Shown here piece after piece: positions 25,301 through 34,734 of a stretch of 64,000 nucleotides of DNA (the first letter of the stretch is position 1; every line of letters starts with the position of its first letter). The stretch lies in NCBI RefSeq assembly GCF_000418325.1, contig NC_021658.1:3472001-3536000 (forward strand), read 5' to 3'. The stretch comes from Sorangium cellulosum So0157-2 (GTDB taxonomy: Bacteria; Myxococcota_A; Polyangia; Polyangiales; Polyangiaceae). The position numbers were made by a program, and so were the translations under genes. The notes below the pieces were generated by a model. That model had not been told where the DNA came from. It did no database searches and was given only the letters and a program-made list of their open reading frames with translations.

Positions 25301-27900
25301 CCCCCTCCATCGATCCCTCGCTCCCGGCGGCGACGCCGAGCTCGTGTCTACGCTCCTCCGAGGGGCACCCGGTCCCGCTGCTCGGCGTCTCCCTCTCGGG
25401 GGAGGTCTTCGGCGGCGCGGCGCGGCTCGTGGTGCGGCAGCGCTACCGGAACGAGGAGCGCCGGCCGATCGAGGCGATCTACACCTTCCCGCTGCCGAGC
25501 GAGGCGAGCATCGCGGGCTTCGCCATGGAGTGCGCCGGCCGGCGGCTCGAGGGGGAGGTCAAGGAGCGGGAAGAGGCGTTCCAGGCCTACGACGAGGCCG
25601 TCGCCACCGGCCACGGCGCGGCGCTGCTCGACGAGGAGCGGCGCAACGTGTTCACGGCCAGCGTGGGCAACCTCCTGCCCGGGGAGGAGACGGTCGTCGA
25701 GGTCGCGTTCGTGCAGCGGCTCCAGGCCGACGAGGGGGCGCTGCGGCTCATGATCCCGACCCTGGTCGCGCCCCGCTACATCCCCGGCAAGGCCGGGGGC
25801 GAGCGGACCGCGCACGGCGCCCACGAGCCGACGGACCAGGTGCCCGACGCCGACCGCATCTCCCCCGAGATCGCGCGGGTCGACTACGGCATCGCCGTGG
25901 ACATCGTCTTCGATCTCGGGCGCGACGTCGCGATCGAGAGCCCCTCGCACGCGCTCGCCGTGCGCCGCGAGGAAGGAAGTCGACAGCGCGTGTCGCTGCG
26001 GGGCGACAAGGCCGCGCTCGATCGGGACATCGTGCTGATCGCCGCGGGCGCGCCGGGCGTCTCGGCGGGCCTCGTCTGCGACCGGGCCGCCGGCAAGGAG
26101 GGGACCTTCGCGCTCACCATTGTGCCGGACCTGTTCGACGCGCAGCGGTCGTCCGCCCGGCGCGACGTCGTGTTCGTTGTCGACGTGTCGGGCTCGATGC
26201 AGGGCGAGTCGATCGACCAGGCAAAGCGCGCGCTCCGCCTGTGCCTCCGCCACCTCGCCGAGGGGGACCGGTTCGGGGTGATCGCCTTCTCCAACACGTT
26301 CCGGGCCCTGGAGCCGTCGCTCGCGCCGTTCACGCAGCGGACCCTCGAGGCCGCGGACGCGTTCGTCGAGGGCCTCGTCGCGTCCGGCGGCACCGAGATG
26401 CTGCAGCCGCTGCTCGCGGCCGCGGGCATGCTCGGCGACAAGGAGCGGGACCGCGTGGTCGTGCTGCTGACCGACGGCCAGGTGGGCAACGAGGCCGAGA
26501 TCGTCGACCGGGTCGCCGAGCAGGGCCAGGGGGTGCGGGTCTACACGTTCGGGATCGGGACGAACGTGAGCGATCTGCTCGTGAACGATCTCGCGCGCCG
26601 GACGCAGGGGGCCGCGGAGTTCATCCACCCGGGCGAGCGCATCGACGAGAAGGTGACGGCGCAGTTCGCGCGGGCGACGGCGATGCGGGTGACCGGGCTC
26701 GAGGCGCGCTTCGAGGGCGTCGACGTCGGCGAGCTCTCGCCGGCGGAGCTCCCGGCGCTTGTCGACGGCGAGCCGTGGGTGCTCTACGGCCGCTACGAGC
26801 GGCCGGGGGTGGGGCGCGTGGAGCTGCGCGGGAGCCTGCGCGGAGAGCGCTTCCACCTCGCGGTGCCGGTCGAGCTCGAGGCGGAGGCGTCGCGGCCCGG
26901 GCTCGAGGCGCTGTGGGCGGGCGCGCGCGTGCGGGAGCTCGAGGCGTCGGAGCGCGGGCTGTCGGGCAAGCGCGCGGAGGCGATGCGGAAGCGCATCGTG
27001 GACCTCGCGGTCCGGCACCGGGTCGCCTCGAAGCACGCGTCGTTCGTGGTGATCGAGCGGCGCACGGGCGATCGGCGGGCCCACGGGCAGCCCGAGGCGA
27101 GGCCGGTGCCGGTGAGCGCTCCGGCGGGGTGGGGGATGAGCCGCCGCGGCCCGGCGGCGCCGGCCGCCGCGTTCGCCGCGATGGGCGGTCCGATGATCGG
27201 CGGTCCCTCCATGAGGGCCAATTCCTTCATGAAGGCCAGGGCTTCGGGGCCCGCGCCGATGGCCATGTCGGCGCCGGCGCCCAGGGCTGCGGAGAGCAGC
27301 CCGGCGCCGGCCGCCCGCGGCCTGCTGTCGCGCGCGAAGCAGCTCTTCCAGCCGAGCGCCGCGGCCGGCCCGGCGAGCGTCGCGGCCCCCGCGGGCGCCG
27401 TCGCGCGGTGCGGACCCGCGGGGCAGCAGCACGGCTCCGGGCCGGGAGGGCCCCCCGCGCCGGCGCCGGGCGCTGCTCCCGGAGGGGCCGAGCCCGAGGG
27501 CGCCGGCCTTGGGCGCATGTTCGAGGAGCAGCTCGCGTCCGGGCTCTGGGAGCGCGGGGAGCCGACCGACCTCGGCCGGCTCACCCGCACGGCGCGGTGC
27601 CTCGCGGCGTGTCACGAGCAGGGCGTCGACTCGGCCCACCCGATCTACGGCGCGCAGGTGGCCAAGGCGATCGAGGCGCTCTGCGCGCTGGCCGGGTCGC
27701 TCCTCCAGCGCGGCGGCGCCGACGGCGAGGTCGCCGCGGCGCTCGCGGCCGCGTACCTCGTCGCGAGCGGGCGGCGGCTGCGGGCGCGGGTCCACGACGC
27801 GGTGGCGGCCGCCGCGCCGGAGGCGGTGCGCGCGGTGCTGGGCGAGCTCGGCGACGCCGGGGCGCTCAGGAGGAGGGTCGAGGCGCTGCGCGGCGCATGA
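25297..27900 (+). CDS. VIT and von Willebrand factor A domain protein
   Basis: Protein of 867 aa. The N-terminal VIT domain (about 28-165) includes YRNEERRPIEAIYTFPLP and VTGHGAALLDEER-like text. The VWA domain (about 285-460) has an intact MIDAS: DVSGSMQGES, then a Thr in SGGTEML and Asp in LLTDGQVGNE. A linker with AMRKRIVDLAVRHRVASKHASFVV leads to an Ala/Pro-rich region (about 605-745) and a helical C-terminal domain. This is the inter-alpha-trypsin-inhibitor-like layout, and adhesion or scaffold roles are likely. No signal peptide is visible, so location is uncertain. It is translationally coupled to the MerR gene (ATGA). Confidence 0.85.
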   Translation: MTPSIDPSLPAATPSSCLRSSEGHPVPLLGVSLSGEVFGGAARLVVRQRYRNEERRPIEAIYTFPLPSEASIAGFAMECAGRRLEGEVKEREEAFQAYDEAVATGHGAALLDEERRNVFTASVGNLLPGEETVVEVAFVQRLQADEGALRLMIPTLVAPRYIPGKAGGERTAHGAHEPTDQVPDADRISPEIARVDYGIAVDIVFDLGRDVAIESPSHALAVRREEGSRQRVSLRGDKAALDRDIVLIAAGAPGVSAGLVCDRAAGKEGTFALTIVPDLFDAQRSSARRDVVFVVDVSGSMQGESIDQAKRALRLCLRHLAEGDRFGVIAFSNTFRALEPSLAPFTQRTLEAADAFVEGLVASGGTEMLQPLLAAAGMLGDKERDRVVVLLTDGQVGNEAEIVDRVAEQGQGVRVYTFGIGTNVSDLLVNDLARRTQGAAEFIHPGERIDEKVTAQFARATAMRVTGLEARFEGVDVGELSPAELPALVDGEPWVLYGRYERPGVGRVELRGSLRGERFHLAVPVELEAEASRPGLEALWAGARVRELEASERGLSGKRAEAMRKRIVDLAVRHRVASKHASFVVIERRTGDRRAHGQPEARPVPVSAPAGWGMSRRGPAAPAAAFAAMGGPMIGGPSMRANSFMKARASGPAPMAMSAPAPRAAESSPAPAARGLLSRAKQLFQPSAAAGPASVAAPAGAVARCGPAGQQHGSGPGGPPAPAPGAAPGGAEPEGAGLGRMFEEQLASGLWERGEPTDLGRLTRTARCLAACHEQGVDSAHPIYGAQVAKAIEALCALAGSLLQRGGADGEVAAALAAAYLVASGRRLRARVHDAVAAAAPEAVRAVLGELGDAGALRRRVEALRGA

Positions 27901-27945
27901 CGGGCTGGCCACGGCTGGACGGCCGCGGCAGCCCTCGAGTCGCTT

Positions 27946-28965
27946 TCACGGATACGTGTCGTCCCCGCCCTTCGTGCCGGTCCCCGGGCGGGCCTCGCCG
28001 GCCGGGCGGGCCGCACCGCCCGGGCGAGCCGCGCCCGCCGGGGCCGCGCCCGCCGGGGCTGTACCACCAGCCGGGGTCGCGCCAGCCGGGGTCGCGCCAA
28101 CTGGGCGGGCCTCGCCGGCCGGCCTCTCCGCGATCTGCGCCGTCCCCTCCACCACGATCTCCAGGCGCGGATCCGCCGGCTGCGCGGGCGCGCCGCCGCC
28201 CACGTCGGCAGGCGGCAGGTCGGCGAAGCTCGCCAGGCTCAAGCGCGCGACGGGCAGCCCAGCCTCCTTGGGCTGCGCCAGGAACAGCAGCACCGCGCGC
28301 GCCTGGGCGACCGTCACGTCCCAGCCGTTGCGCCACGCCACGCCCGGCGCCACGCCCGGCGCGCCGCCCGCGGTGTGGCCGACGACCTGGTAATCGAGGC
28401 CCTTGAGCGGCTCGTTGCCGCGGATGATCGCCGCGACGTCCCGCAGGATCTTCTCGCCCGCCGGGGAGAGCGCGTCGCGGTTCCCCTTGAACAGGACCCG
28501 GGTCGGGATCGAGATCACCACGCGCCCGTCGCGCGGCGCGACCGTGACGTCCCCGGCCGCGACCGGGAGGAACGCCCTCAGGACGCCGCTGTCGCGCTCG
28601 GCCGCCGGGCGAGCTCCGGCCGCCTCGCCGCGCTGCGCCCCCGCGCCCGGCCCGGCGCCGAGATCGATGCCCTCCGCGGAGAGCGGATCTTCCCGCGGCG
28701 GCGCGGCAACGCCCCCGCGCGCGACGTCCTGCTCGAGCTGGCGGACGCGCTGCTGGCTCGTCTGCAGCTCGCGCTGGAGCCGCTCGGACCGATCGAGCTG
28801 GGCCTTCATCTCGAACTCGGTGTAACCGCACCCGACGAGGAGCGCGGGCGCGAGCAGCGCGACGAGGCGGCGTCCGACGCCCCCGGCCCGGACGGGCAAC
28901 GACGGGGCGATCCCGGCGCTTCCCTCCGCGCTCACGGCTGCGACACCCAAAGCAGGCAATTGCAC
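27946..28965 (-). CDS. OmpA/MotB-like lipoprotein with coiled coil
   Basis: Protein of 339 aa when started at GTG 28965, which follows AAAGGAG by eight bases. A hydrophobic signal ends in a lipobox (LVALLAPALLVGCGYTE). A coiled coil comes next (KAQLDRSERLQRELQTSQQRV), then an OmpA-like domain: VVISIPTRVLFKGNRDALSPAG and LDYQVVGHTAGG, ending with the LARLSLASF-type strand. The C-terminus is a Pro/Ala/Gly tail made of GATPAG/GAAPAG repeats. It probably links the outer membrane to peptidoglycan. The domain's usual NxRxSxxRA segment appears changed to WDVTVAQARAV. Confidence 0.72.
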   Translation of the reverse strand: MQLPALGVAAVSAEGSAGIAPSLPVRAGGVGRRLVALLAPALLVGCGYTEFEMKAQLDRSERLQRELQTSQQRVRQLEQDVARGGVAAPPREDPLSAEGIDLGAGPGAGAQRGEAAGARPAAERDSGVLRAFLPVAAGDVTVAPRDGRVVISIPTRVLFKGNRDALSPAGEKILRDVAAIIRGNEPLKGLDYQVVGHTAGGAPGVAPGVAWRNGWDVTVAQARAVLLFLAQPKEAGLPVARLSLASFADLPPADVGGGAPAQPADPRLEIVVEGTAQIAERPAGEARPVGATPAGATPAGGTAPAGAAPAGAARPGGAARPAGEARPGTGTKGGDDTYP

Positions 28966-29230
28966 TTGGCAGGCTCCTTTTCGCCGGATCATCCGGATCC
29001 ATCCTCCTCGCGCCGGTGCGCTGAGCGGCGGGAGCCTATCCGAGCGGTCCGGGTCCCACAAGGCGCGCGCCGGGGCCGAGGCGGGTCCGGCTCGCGCGCG
29101 AGCGCGGGGGCCGGGCCGACGCGCTCGGCACGGACCCGGTTCCCCTCAGCTCGGCGGCGCACCGCGGTCACGGCGCGCGGGCAAGCAGGCCGAACGGGGA
29201 CCCGGATCGGGGACGCGCCCGCCGAGCCGA

Positions 29231-29263
29231 GAGGAGCGGCCGGCCGTTCACCGGACGCTCCTC
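29231..29263 (-). terminator. Hairpin behind the haloperoxidase gene
   Basis: GAGGAGCG (29231-29238) and CGCTCCTC (29256-29263) form a perfect 8-bp stem with a 17-nt loop, starting 11 bp after the haloperoxidase stop on the minus strand. No T-tract, so possibly factor-assisted. Confidence 0.45.
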
Positions 29264-29273
29264 GGCGAAGCCC

Positions 29274-30680
29274 TCAATCGAGCGGCTGGAGGGACCCGTC
29301 GAAGACGGCGTCTCCGACGTTCCTGCCCAGGCGCATCCCGTTCATCGCATCGAACCTCCAGTGGACACCCAGGTAGATGCGGCTGATCGCGACCTCCTGA
29401 GTCGCCTCGCGGAAGCCGGAATAGCAGCGCCGGAGCCTGGGGCGGACGTCGCCCCGCGCGTCCGTCGTCCTTCCGTTGTACTCGTCGGAGACGACGCAGA
29501 AGGGGACATGATGCGTGCCATAATAACGGGCCAGCACCTGGAACATGGCAGCCCCGAGGCTCGCGTGCCCGGAGACGTACGACGGGAACGCCGGGGTCTC
29601 GTGCAGCGGGCCCCCGTTGCTGCCGGGGGATGCGAGGGGCGTCCAATGCTCGTCCTGTACCGTGAGCGGGTTTCCATCGATGTTGGCCAGACGGATCCCG
29701 ATGATCGGCCGCCAGCGGTTGTAGTGGTACTTCGTGTCCCATGTGGCGATGGCGGCGTCGGCCAGGGCGAAGTTGACCAGCGCGAAGTAACGGGCGTTCT
29801 CTATCTCCGAGTTGTGCTCCTGCACCGCGACGACCCGCGCGATCTGGTCGAAGAGCCGCGGCACCACCCCGATGCGCGGGGCCTCGTCGTACGACCAGAA
29901 GATCCCGATGACGGTCTGCTCCGGAGTCCGCAGGGTCGGGGTGCTCTCGCCATCGCCGCCCAGCGCGAAGAGCTCGTAGAAGCTCAACGCATACGAGAGG
30001 CTCCGCAGCGACGGCGGGGGCGGAGCCCGGAACTGGTCGCCGCTCTCGATGGCGAACGGCGTCACCTCCCCCCATCTGGGGGTCAGGAAGCCCTGATCGG
30101 GGTGGAGAGGATCGACGCGATGGTCGCCGGGCGCATAGCGTGGGGTGTAAGGCATCGGGGCGTCTGCCCCGTCGCGCGCCCGCGCCGCGAGGATGTCTTC
30201 GGCGACCTCGTTGCCAAGCACGATGCCGTCCTCCTTGGCGTCGCTCGCCGGGATCTCCGCCAGGTACGCGTAGAGCGCGGCGTCGAGCGCGGCCGTCTGA
30301 CGCGGGTAGAGCGCCGTCAGCGTGCGGTAGGCCGCCGTGGCCACCGCGGCATCGACGGACGCGTCCGGCGCGCGGGTATAGACGATGTACGGCTCGTACC
30401 GCGGCACGATCGAGTTCACGGCGTCGTAGATCGCCGCGTGGACGATCGCGAGAGCCCGCGAGGCGCGCGTGGGCCCTTCCTGCTCCGGCGGCCTCCTGGA
30501 GGGGTCGCTGTAGTCTCTGGCGACCGCGTCCAGCGCGACGGCGTTCCAGTCGAGGACCGCGTCTCTGTCCGGCGGATCCCCCGGACACTCCGGCTCGTGC
30601 GCGGACGCTCGGCCTCCGAGCAGACAGGCGGCTGTGACAGCGAAGGCGATGGGCGCCCAGCTCGCGGGTGAACGATGCAT
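29274..30680 (-). CDS. Vanadium-dependent haloperoxidase (PAP2 fold), secreted
   Basis: Protein of 468 aa with a Sec signal peptide (to about residue 27). The vanadate-binding residues are present in three blocks: KYHYNRWRP (Lys and Arg), FPSYVSGHAS (Ser-Gly-His) and SRIYLGVHWRFD (Arg and the covalent His). The upstream ARALAIVHAAIYDAVN matches the bacterial haloperoxidase/chloroperoxidase group. It would oxidise halides with hydrogen peroxide, or act as an acid phosphatase without vanadate. AAAGGAG stands six bases before the ATG. It is a single gene with a hairpin after the stop. Confidence 0.88.
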   Translation of the reverse strand: MHRSPASWAPIAFAVTAACLLGGRASAHEPECPGDPPDRDAVLDWNAVALDAVARDYSDPSRRPPEQEGPTRASRALAIVHAAIYDAVNSIVPRYEPYIVYTRAPDASVDAAVATAAYRTLTALYPRQTAALDAALYAYLAEIPASDAKEDGIVLGNEVAEDILAARARDGADAPMPYTPRYAPGDHRVDPLHPDQGFLTPRWGEVTPFAIESGDQFRAPPPPSLRSLSYALSFYELFALGGDGESTPTLRTPEQTVIGIFWSYDEAPRIGVVPRLFDQIARVVAVQEHNSEIENARYFALVNFALADAAIATWDTKYHYNRWRPIIGIRLANIDGNPLTVQDEHWTPLASPGSNGGPLHETPAFPSYVSGHASLGAAMFQVLARYYGTHHVPFCVVSDEYNGRTTDARGDVRPRLRRCYSGFREATQEVAISRIYLGVHWRFDAMNGMRLGRNVGDAVFDGSLQPLD

Positions 30681-31293
30681 TCAAGGCTCCTTTGAACGGA
30701 TCCTCGGAGACCGCCACCGCAGACGACGCCGCTGCGCTGGTCGGCGGGATGGCGGCCACTCGAGGATCGAGAGGCACGGGCAACCCATCAGGGCGAGATG
30801 GAGAGCCGTATCTACCCGATTGACGCCCGCCGCGGCACGCAGGAGAGCGCGGCTTCATGGGGGCATGCGCCATCGGCCGCCGGCCGCTCCTCGGCGGGAG
30901 ATGTGTCTCTGCGTGGCGCCGGATCTCGAGTACGTGTGCCGTCTGCCGGACGTCGCTCTTCGTCCTCGTCGCTCGCCAAGATGGTATGCGTTTTATTCAA
31001 TTCCAGGCTATCAGTCGGAGCTGCCGCGCGCAACCGGCGCACAGGCTGGTTCACGACCTTCTTTGAGCAGATATGTGGTGGGCGCACGACGAGCCACTCT
31101 TGAACAGCGGCAGCGCGCGCGAGCGATGGTCAGCATGCGCGCTCGTTATGCCATGATCGTACATGGCGCCTTCGCCTCGCGGCCCGGTGCGCGCGCTCTC
31201 CGACGGGTGCGGTGATGGTGAAATATTTGCTGTGATTGTTGTGTTGGAGCGCACCGAGGCCGACCCGTGCGACCCCTCCCGGCGCCGCCAGGG
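30681..31293. other. Intergenic region, no gene seen
   Basis: About 610 bp between the haloperoxidase start and the end of the PKS operon. Candidate frames are short and without family similarity. A locally AT-rich patch (31218-31250, AAATATTTGCTGTGATTG) and TGGTATGCGTTTTATTCAA at about 30982 stand out from the GC-rich background. The haloperoxidase promoter should lie here. Confidence 0.5.
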
Positions 31294-32406
31294 TCAGCGC
31301 GGGCGCAGCACCGCGCCGACCGCGTGCCGGAAGAGCCCGGGCGCGAGCGCGAGCGCGGACAGGAGCCCGTCGCGCAGGCGCGGGCGCCGCGCGATGAAGA
31401 GCACCGCGCGCGTCGCCACCGCGTAGCGCAGGAAGGCCTGCCGGAACACGCGGGCATAGGCCGCGAGCGGGGCCGCGCCGCCGCCGCGCAGGGCCGCGTC
31501 GAGCGCGGTGGAGAGCGCGGCCGCGCCGACGAGCGCGAGCGAGATCCCCTCGCCGGTGATGGCGTCGATGTAGCCCGCCGCGTCGCCGACCAGCACGAAG
31601 CGGTCGTCGTGGAGCCGCGACGACGCGCGCTCGAGCGGGCCGCTGCCCCGCGCCGTCGAGTCGACCGGCGCGCCCGCGACCCGCTCGGCCAGCGCCGGGA
31701 AGCGGCGCACGAGGCGCTCGGTCGACGCGCGCCCCTCGAGGCGATCGCCGTCCCACAGGAACGCGACGCCGACGCGCTGCGGGCCCGCGGGCGTCACGTA
31801 CGCCTCGACCCCATCGCCGAGGTGCACCTCGACGAACGACGACCACGGCGCGCACCGGAAATGCTGGCGCAAGCCGAGCCGGCGCGGCCCCGCGGGCGGC
31901 GCGTCCCAGCCGAGCGCGCGGCGCACGCGCGAGCCGAGCCCGTCGGCGCCGACCACGTACCGCGCCTCGACGGCGCGCCGCCGGGTGACGAGCCGCGCGC
32001 CGGCGCGCGTCCGCTCGACCGCGACCAGCGGCTCGCCCGCCGCGAGCCGCGCGCCGGCCGCGCGCGCCCGCGCCGAGAGGGCCGCCGACAGCGCGGTGCG
32101 GCGCACGCCGAGCCCCCCGGGCGCCGGCAGCGGCGCCTCGACGCGCAGCCCGTCCGGCCGCAGGTACCGGATGCCCTCGATCGGCGCCCGCTCGGCCGGA
32201 TCGAGCTCGGACAGGACGCCGAGCTCCTCGAGCGCGCGGCAGCCCTCGGGCATCACGCCCTCGCCGCACGCCTTGTCGATCGGCCACGCGGCCTGATCCA
32301 GGACGAGGACGTCGTGCCCCCGCTGCGCGCAGCCGATCGCGACGGCGAGGCCCGCCGGCCCCCCGCCGACCACGGCGATGTCGGCGATGTCGGACCGCGC
32401 GCTCAC
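31294..32406 (-). CDS. FAD-dependent oxidoreductase (SrsC/geranylgeranyl-reductase-like)
   Basis: Protein of 370 aa. The dinucleotide-binding motif is IAVVGGGPAGLAVAIGCAQRG at the N-terminus; the second FAD motif is DDRFVLVGDAAGYIDAITGEGISLAL. CGEGVMPEG is characteristic of the geranylgeranyl-reductase/aromatic hydroxylase group. Last gene of a three-gene operon, started at a GTG overlapping the methyltransferase stop (GTGA). By analogy with the Streptomyces griseus srs operon it would hydroxylate the methylated alkylresorcinol made by the two upstream gene products. Confidence 0.82.
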   Translation of the reverse strand: MSARSDIADIAVVGGGPAGLAVAIGCAQRGHDVLVLDQAAWPIDKACGEGVMPEGCRALEELGVLSELDPAERAPIEGIRYLRPDGLRVEAPLPAPGGLGVRRTALSAALSARARAAGARLAAGEPLVAVERTRAGARLVTRRRAVEARYVVGADGLGSRVRRALGWDAPPAGPRRLGLRQHFRCAPWSSFVEVHLGDGVEAYVTPAGPQRVGVAFLWDGDRLEGRASTERLVRRFPALAERVAGAPVDSTARGSGPLERASSRLHDDRFVLVGDAAGYIDAITGEGISLALVGAAALSTALDAALRGGGAAPLAAYARVFRQAFLRYAVATRAVLFIARRPRLRDGLLSALALAPGLFRHAVGAVLRPR

Positions 32407-32996
32407 GGCGCCGAGGGGCGCTCCGGCGCGGCGCGGCGGCCCGGCACGAGCCGCGGCAGGCCGCCCATCTCCGCCGCGTACGACGGCCCGAGCGCCGCCT
32501 CCTCGGCGCGGATGCGCACCGAGAGCACGGCCGCGTTGAGGGCGCTGAAGACGAGCGCGGTCAGCCACGCGCCGTGGATCATCGGGATCGCGACCATCTC
32601 GACGATCACGGCGGCGTAGTTCGGGTGGCGCAGGTAGCGGTACGGGCCGCCGGAGACCGGCGCCGCGCCGGGCACCACGATGATCCGGACGTTCCACTGC
32701 TCGCCCAGCGTGGCGATGACCCAGTACCGCATCGCCTGCGCGAGCAGCGCGGCCGCGAGCGCCGCGAACCCGACGAGCCCGGGGAACGGCCGGTCGAGCG
32801 CGTCGACCTCGAGCGCGCACGCCGCGAGGAAGGCGGTGTGCATCAGCGCCATCGCCCGGAAGTGCGCCTGCCCGACCTCGACGCCGCCCTTGGCGAAGGC
32901 GCGCCGCGCGTTGCGGCGCGAGATGACGAGCTCGGCGAGCCGCTCGATGGCCACGGCGCCGAGGAAGGCGAGGTAGAGCTGCGCCGAGGTCACCAT
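32403..32996 (-). CDS. Isoprenylcysteine carboxyl methyltransferase (ICMT)-family methyltransferase
   Basis: Protein of 197 aa with several hydrophobic helices and the ICMT signature near the C-terminus: GPYRYLRHPNY, then EAALGPSYAAEM with the usual E-E-x-x-L pattern. The enzyme is membrane-embedded and uses AdoMet. Its ATG overlaps the end of the type III PKS gene by seven bases, and its stop overlaps the next start. In srs-type operons the equivalent (SrsB) O-methylates alkylresorcinols, and I infer the same here. Confidence 0.82.
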   Translation of the reverse strand: MVTSAQLYLAFLGAVAIERLAELVISRRNARRAFAKGGVEVGQAHFRAMALMHTAFLAACALEVDALDRPFPGLVGFAALAAALLAQAMRYWVIATLGEQWNVRIIVVPGAAPVSGGPYRYLRHPNYAAVIVEMVAIPMIHGAWLTALVFSALNAAVLSVRIRAEEAALGPSYAAEMGGLPRLVPGRRAAPERPSAP

Positions 32997-34087
32997 CGCA
33001 GCAGCGCGATCTCCGAGCAGAAGCCGGGGCCGAAGGCCATCATCACGCCGTAGTCGCCGGGCCGGGCGTCCGCCTCCTCCAGGACGTCGCGCAGCACGAA
33101 CAGCACCGAGGCGGAGGAGACGTTGCCGATCTCGCGCAGCGAGCGCCACGAGCGGGCGAGCGCGTCCTCGGGGAGCTCGAGCGTCTCGGTGATCGCCTCG
33201 AGCACCTTCGGCCCGCCGGTGTGGACGATCCAGTGGCGGACGTCGCCCCGCGACAGGCGGTGCCGCGCGAGGAACGCGTCGACGTCGCGCCGCACGTGCT
33301 CGCGCACGAGCGCGGGGACGCCGGCGGAGAGGACGACCCGGAAGCCGGTGTCCACGACGTCCCACCCCATGATGTGCTCGGTCTCCGGGTAGAAGACGGC
33401 CTGCGCGTCGAGCACCGCCGCGCCGCCGGTCCGGCCGCTCTTTCGTGCCGCCTGCGCGCCGCGCGCCACGACGGCGGCGGCGCCGTCGGCGAAGAGCTGC
33501 GCGGCGATCACGTTCGCCGCCGAGGTGTCGTCGCGCTGCAGCGTGAGCGAGCAGAGCTCGACCGAAAGGAGCAGCGACGTCTGCCCCGGGAAGGCGCGCA
33601 GCGTGTCGGTGATGCGCCCGACGCCGGCCACGCCGGCCACGCACCCGAGGCCGAAGACGGGCGTGCGCTTGACGTCGCGCCGGAAGCCGAGCCGGTTGAC
33701 GAGCCGCGCGTCGAGGCTGGGCGCCGAGATGCCGGTGACCGAGACGAACATGATGTGATCGACGTCCTCGGGCCGGAGGCCCGCCCGATCGAGCGCGGCG
33801 CGACAGGCGCGCTCGCCGAGCTCCATCGCGCACGCGCTCCACCGGCCGTTCTGCGCGGCGAACGTCGAGGGCGCATAGTAGGCGTCGATCGGCAGCGCGA
33901 GGTGCCGCCCCCGCACCTCGATCGACCGCCGGACCCGCTCGACGAGCGCGAGCGCGTCGCCCTTGCCCGCCCACAGCCGGCGCAGGCCCGCGCACGTCTC
34001 GTCCTGCGTTGCGTAGTGCGGCGGCAGCGCCGTCCCGACCGCGGCGATCGTCGGCGCGAACGGCATCTCCAGGCGTTCGGAGCTCAT
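32990..34087 (-). CDS. Type III polyketide synthase (chalcone-synthase-like)
   Basis: Protein of 365 aa. The catalytic triad is intact: Cys149 in VFGLGCVAGVAG, His289 in WIVHTGGPKVLE and Asn322 in EIGNVSSASVLF. ATDDTSAANVIAAQLFADG-type and GFGPGFCSE-like ends (MMAFGPGFCSE) confirm the family. It would condense a fatty acyl starter with malonyl-CoA units to alkylpyrones or alkylresorcinols. First gene of a coupled three-gene operon with an ICMT-type methyltransferase and an FAD oxidoreductase, the same order as srsABC, so a methylated phenolic lipid or quinone is the likely product. Confidence 0.88.
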   Translation of the reverse strand: MSSERLEMPFAPTIAAVGTALPPHYATQDETCAGLRRLWAGKGDALALVERVRRSIEVRGRHLALPIDAYYAPSTFAAQNGRWSACAMELGERACRAALDRAGLRPEDVDHIMFVSVTGISAPSLDARLVNRLGFRRDVKRTPVFGLGCVAGVAGVGRITDTLRAFPGQTSLLLSVELCSLTLQRDDTSAANVIAAQLFADGAAAVVARGAQAARKSGRTGGAAVLDAQAVFYPETEHIMGWDVVDTGFRVVLSAGVPALVREHVRRDVDAFLARHRLSRGDVRHWIVHTGGPKVLEAITETLELPEDALARSWRSLREIGNVSSASVLFVLRDVLEEADARPGDYGVMMAFGPGFCSEIALLRW

Positions 34088-34272
34088 GGCGGGCGGCAGT
34101 CTCGCACCGAGGCAGGCGACCGACCACGTCGATTTCGCCGTCAGGAGCCGCCTGAGGGCTCACCGAACCTTGGGCGATGAAGGCCTGCGCGCTTCACGGT
34201 TGATCCATGCCGGCCGCTGCGCCAGAGGTCTGCCGGGAATGGCGGGCCGCCGGCGCTCGCCGCACCAGAGAC

Positions 34273-34644
34273 ATGGCTCAAGGTTACCTCTTCCTCATCA
34301 TCGCCCTCGTCTTCAACGCGACCGCGAACATCCTCATGAAGCTCGCCTCGCGGCGCGTCCCGCCGATGGAGGGCCTGTCGCTCGTCGACAAGGCGCTCGC
34401 GCTCGCGACGAACTACCACCTCGTGCTCGGGCTCGTGCTCTTCGCGTCGAACATCCTGTTCTACGTCCTGGCGCTGAAGCGCATCAACCTGTCGGTCGCC
34501 TATCCGATCATGTCCTCGGGCGGCTTCCTGATCATCTCGGTCTTCTCCGTCTACTACCTGCGCGAGACCCTCACGGCGGTGCAGATCGGCGGCATCGTCC
34601 TCATCGCGGCGGGCATCGCGATGGTCGCCTACAACCTCAGCTAA
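34273..34644 (+). CDS. SMR/EamA-type small membrane transporter
   Basis: Protein of 123 aa with four transmembrane helices: YLFLIIALVFNATANILMKL, then LGLVLFASNILFYVLALK, VAYPIMSSGGFLIISVFSVYYL and IGGIVLIAAGIAMVAYNLS. These match small multidrug resistance/EamA-like proteins, with the Tyr-Pro kink (VAYP) after the second helix. The conserved Glu of EmrE in helix 1 is missing (Asn at that area), so it may transport lipids or polyols rather than cationic drugs. A longer in-frame start at 34207 was rejected because it adds a non-membrane leader. Confidence 0.72.
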   Translation: MAQGYLFLIIALVFNATANILMKLASRRVPPMEGLSLVDKALALATNYHLVLGLVLFASNILFYVLALKRINLSVAYPIMSSGGFLIISVFSVYYLRETLTAVQIGGIVLIAAGIAMVAYNLS

Positions 34645-34734
34645 TCCGCCGCGCCGGCCGTGACAGCGGACGTGGTAGCGTGCGGGCCGCACGCCGCCGT
34701 GCGACCGAACGCCCTCACCTCGGAGGAAGCATCC

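Noticed and set aside
30812..31087. Leftward frame with GTRTRDPAPRRD
   Set aside because: This kind of peptide often comes from reading antisense to tRNA T-arms, but no complete cloverleaf could be drawn here, so neither a protein nor a tRNA is claimed.
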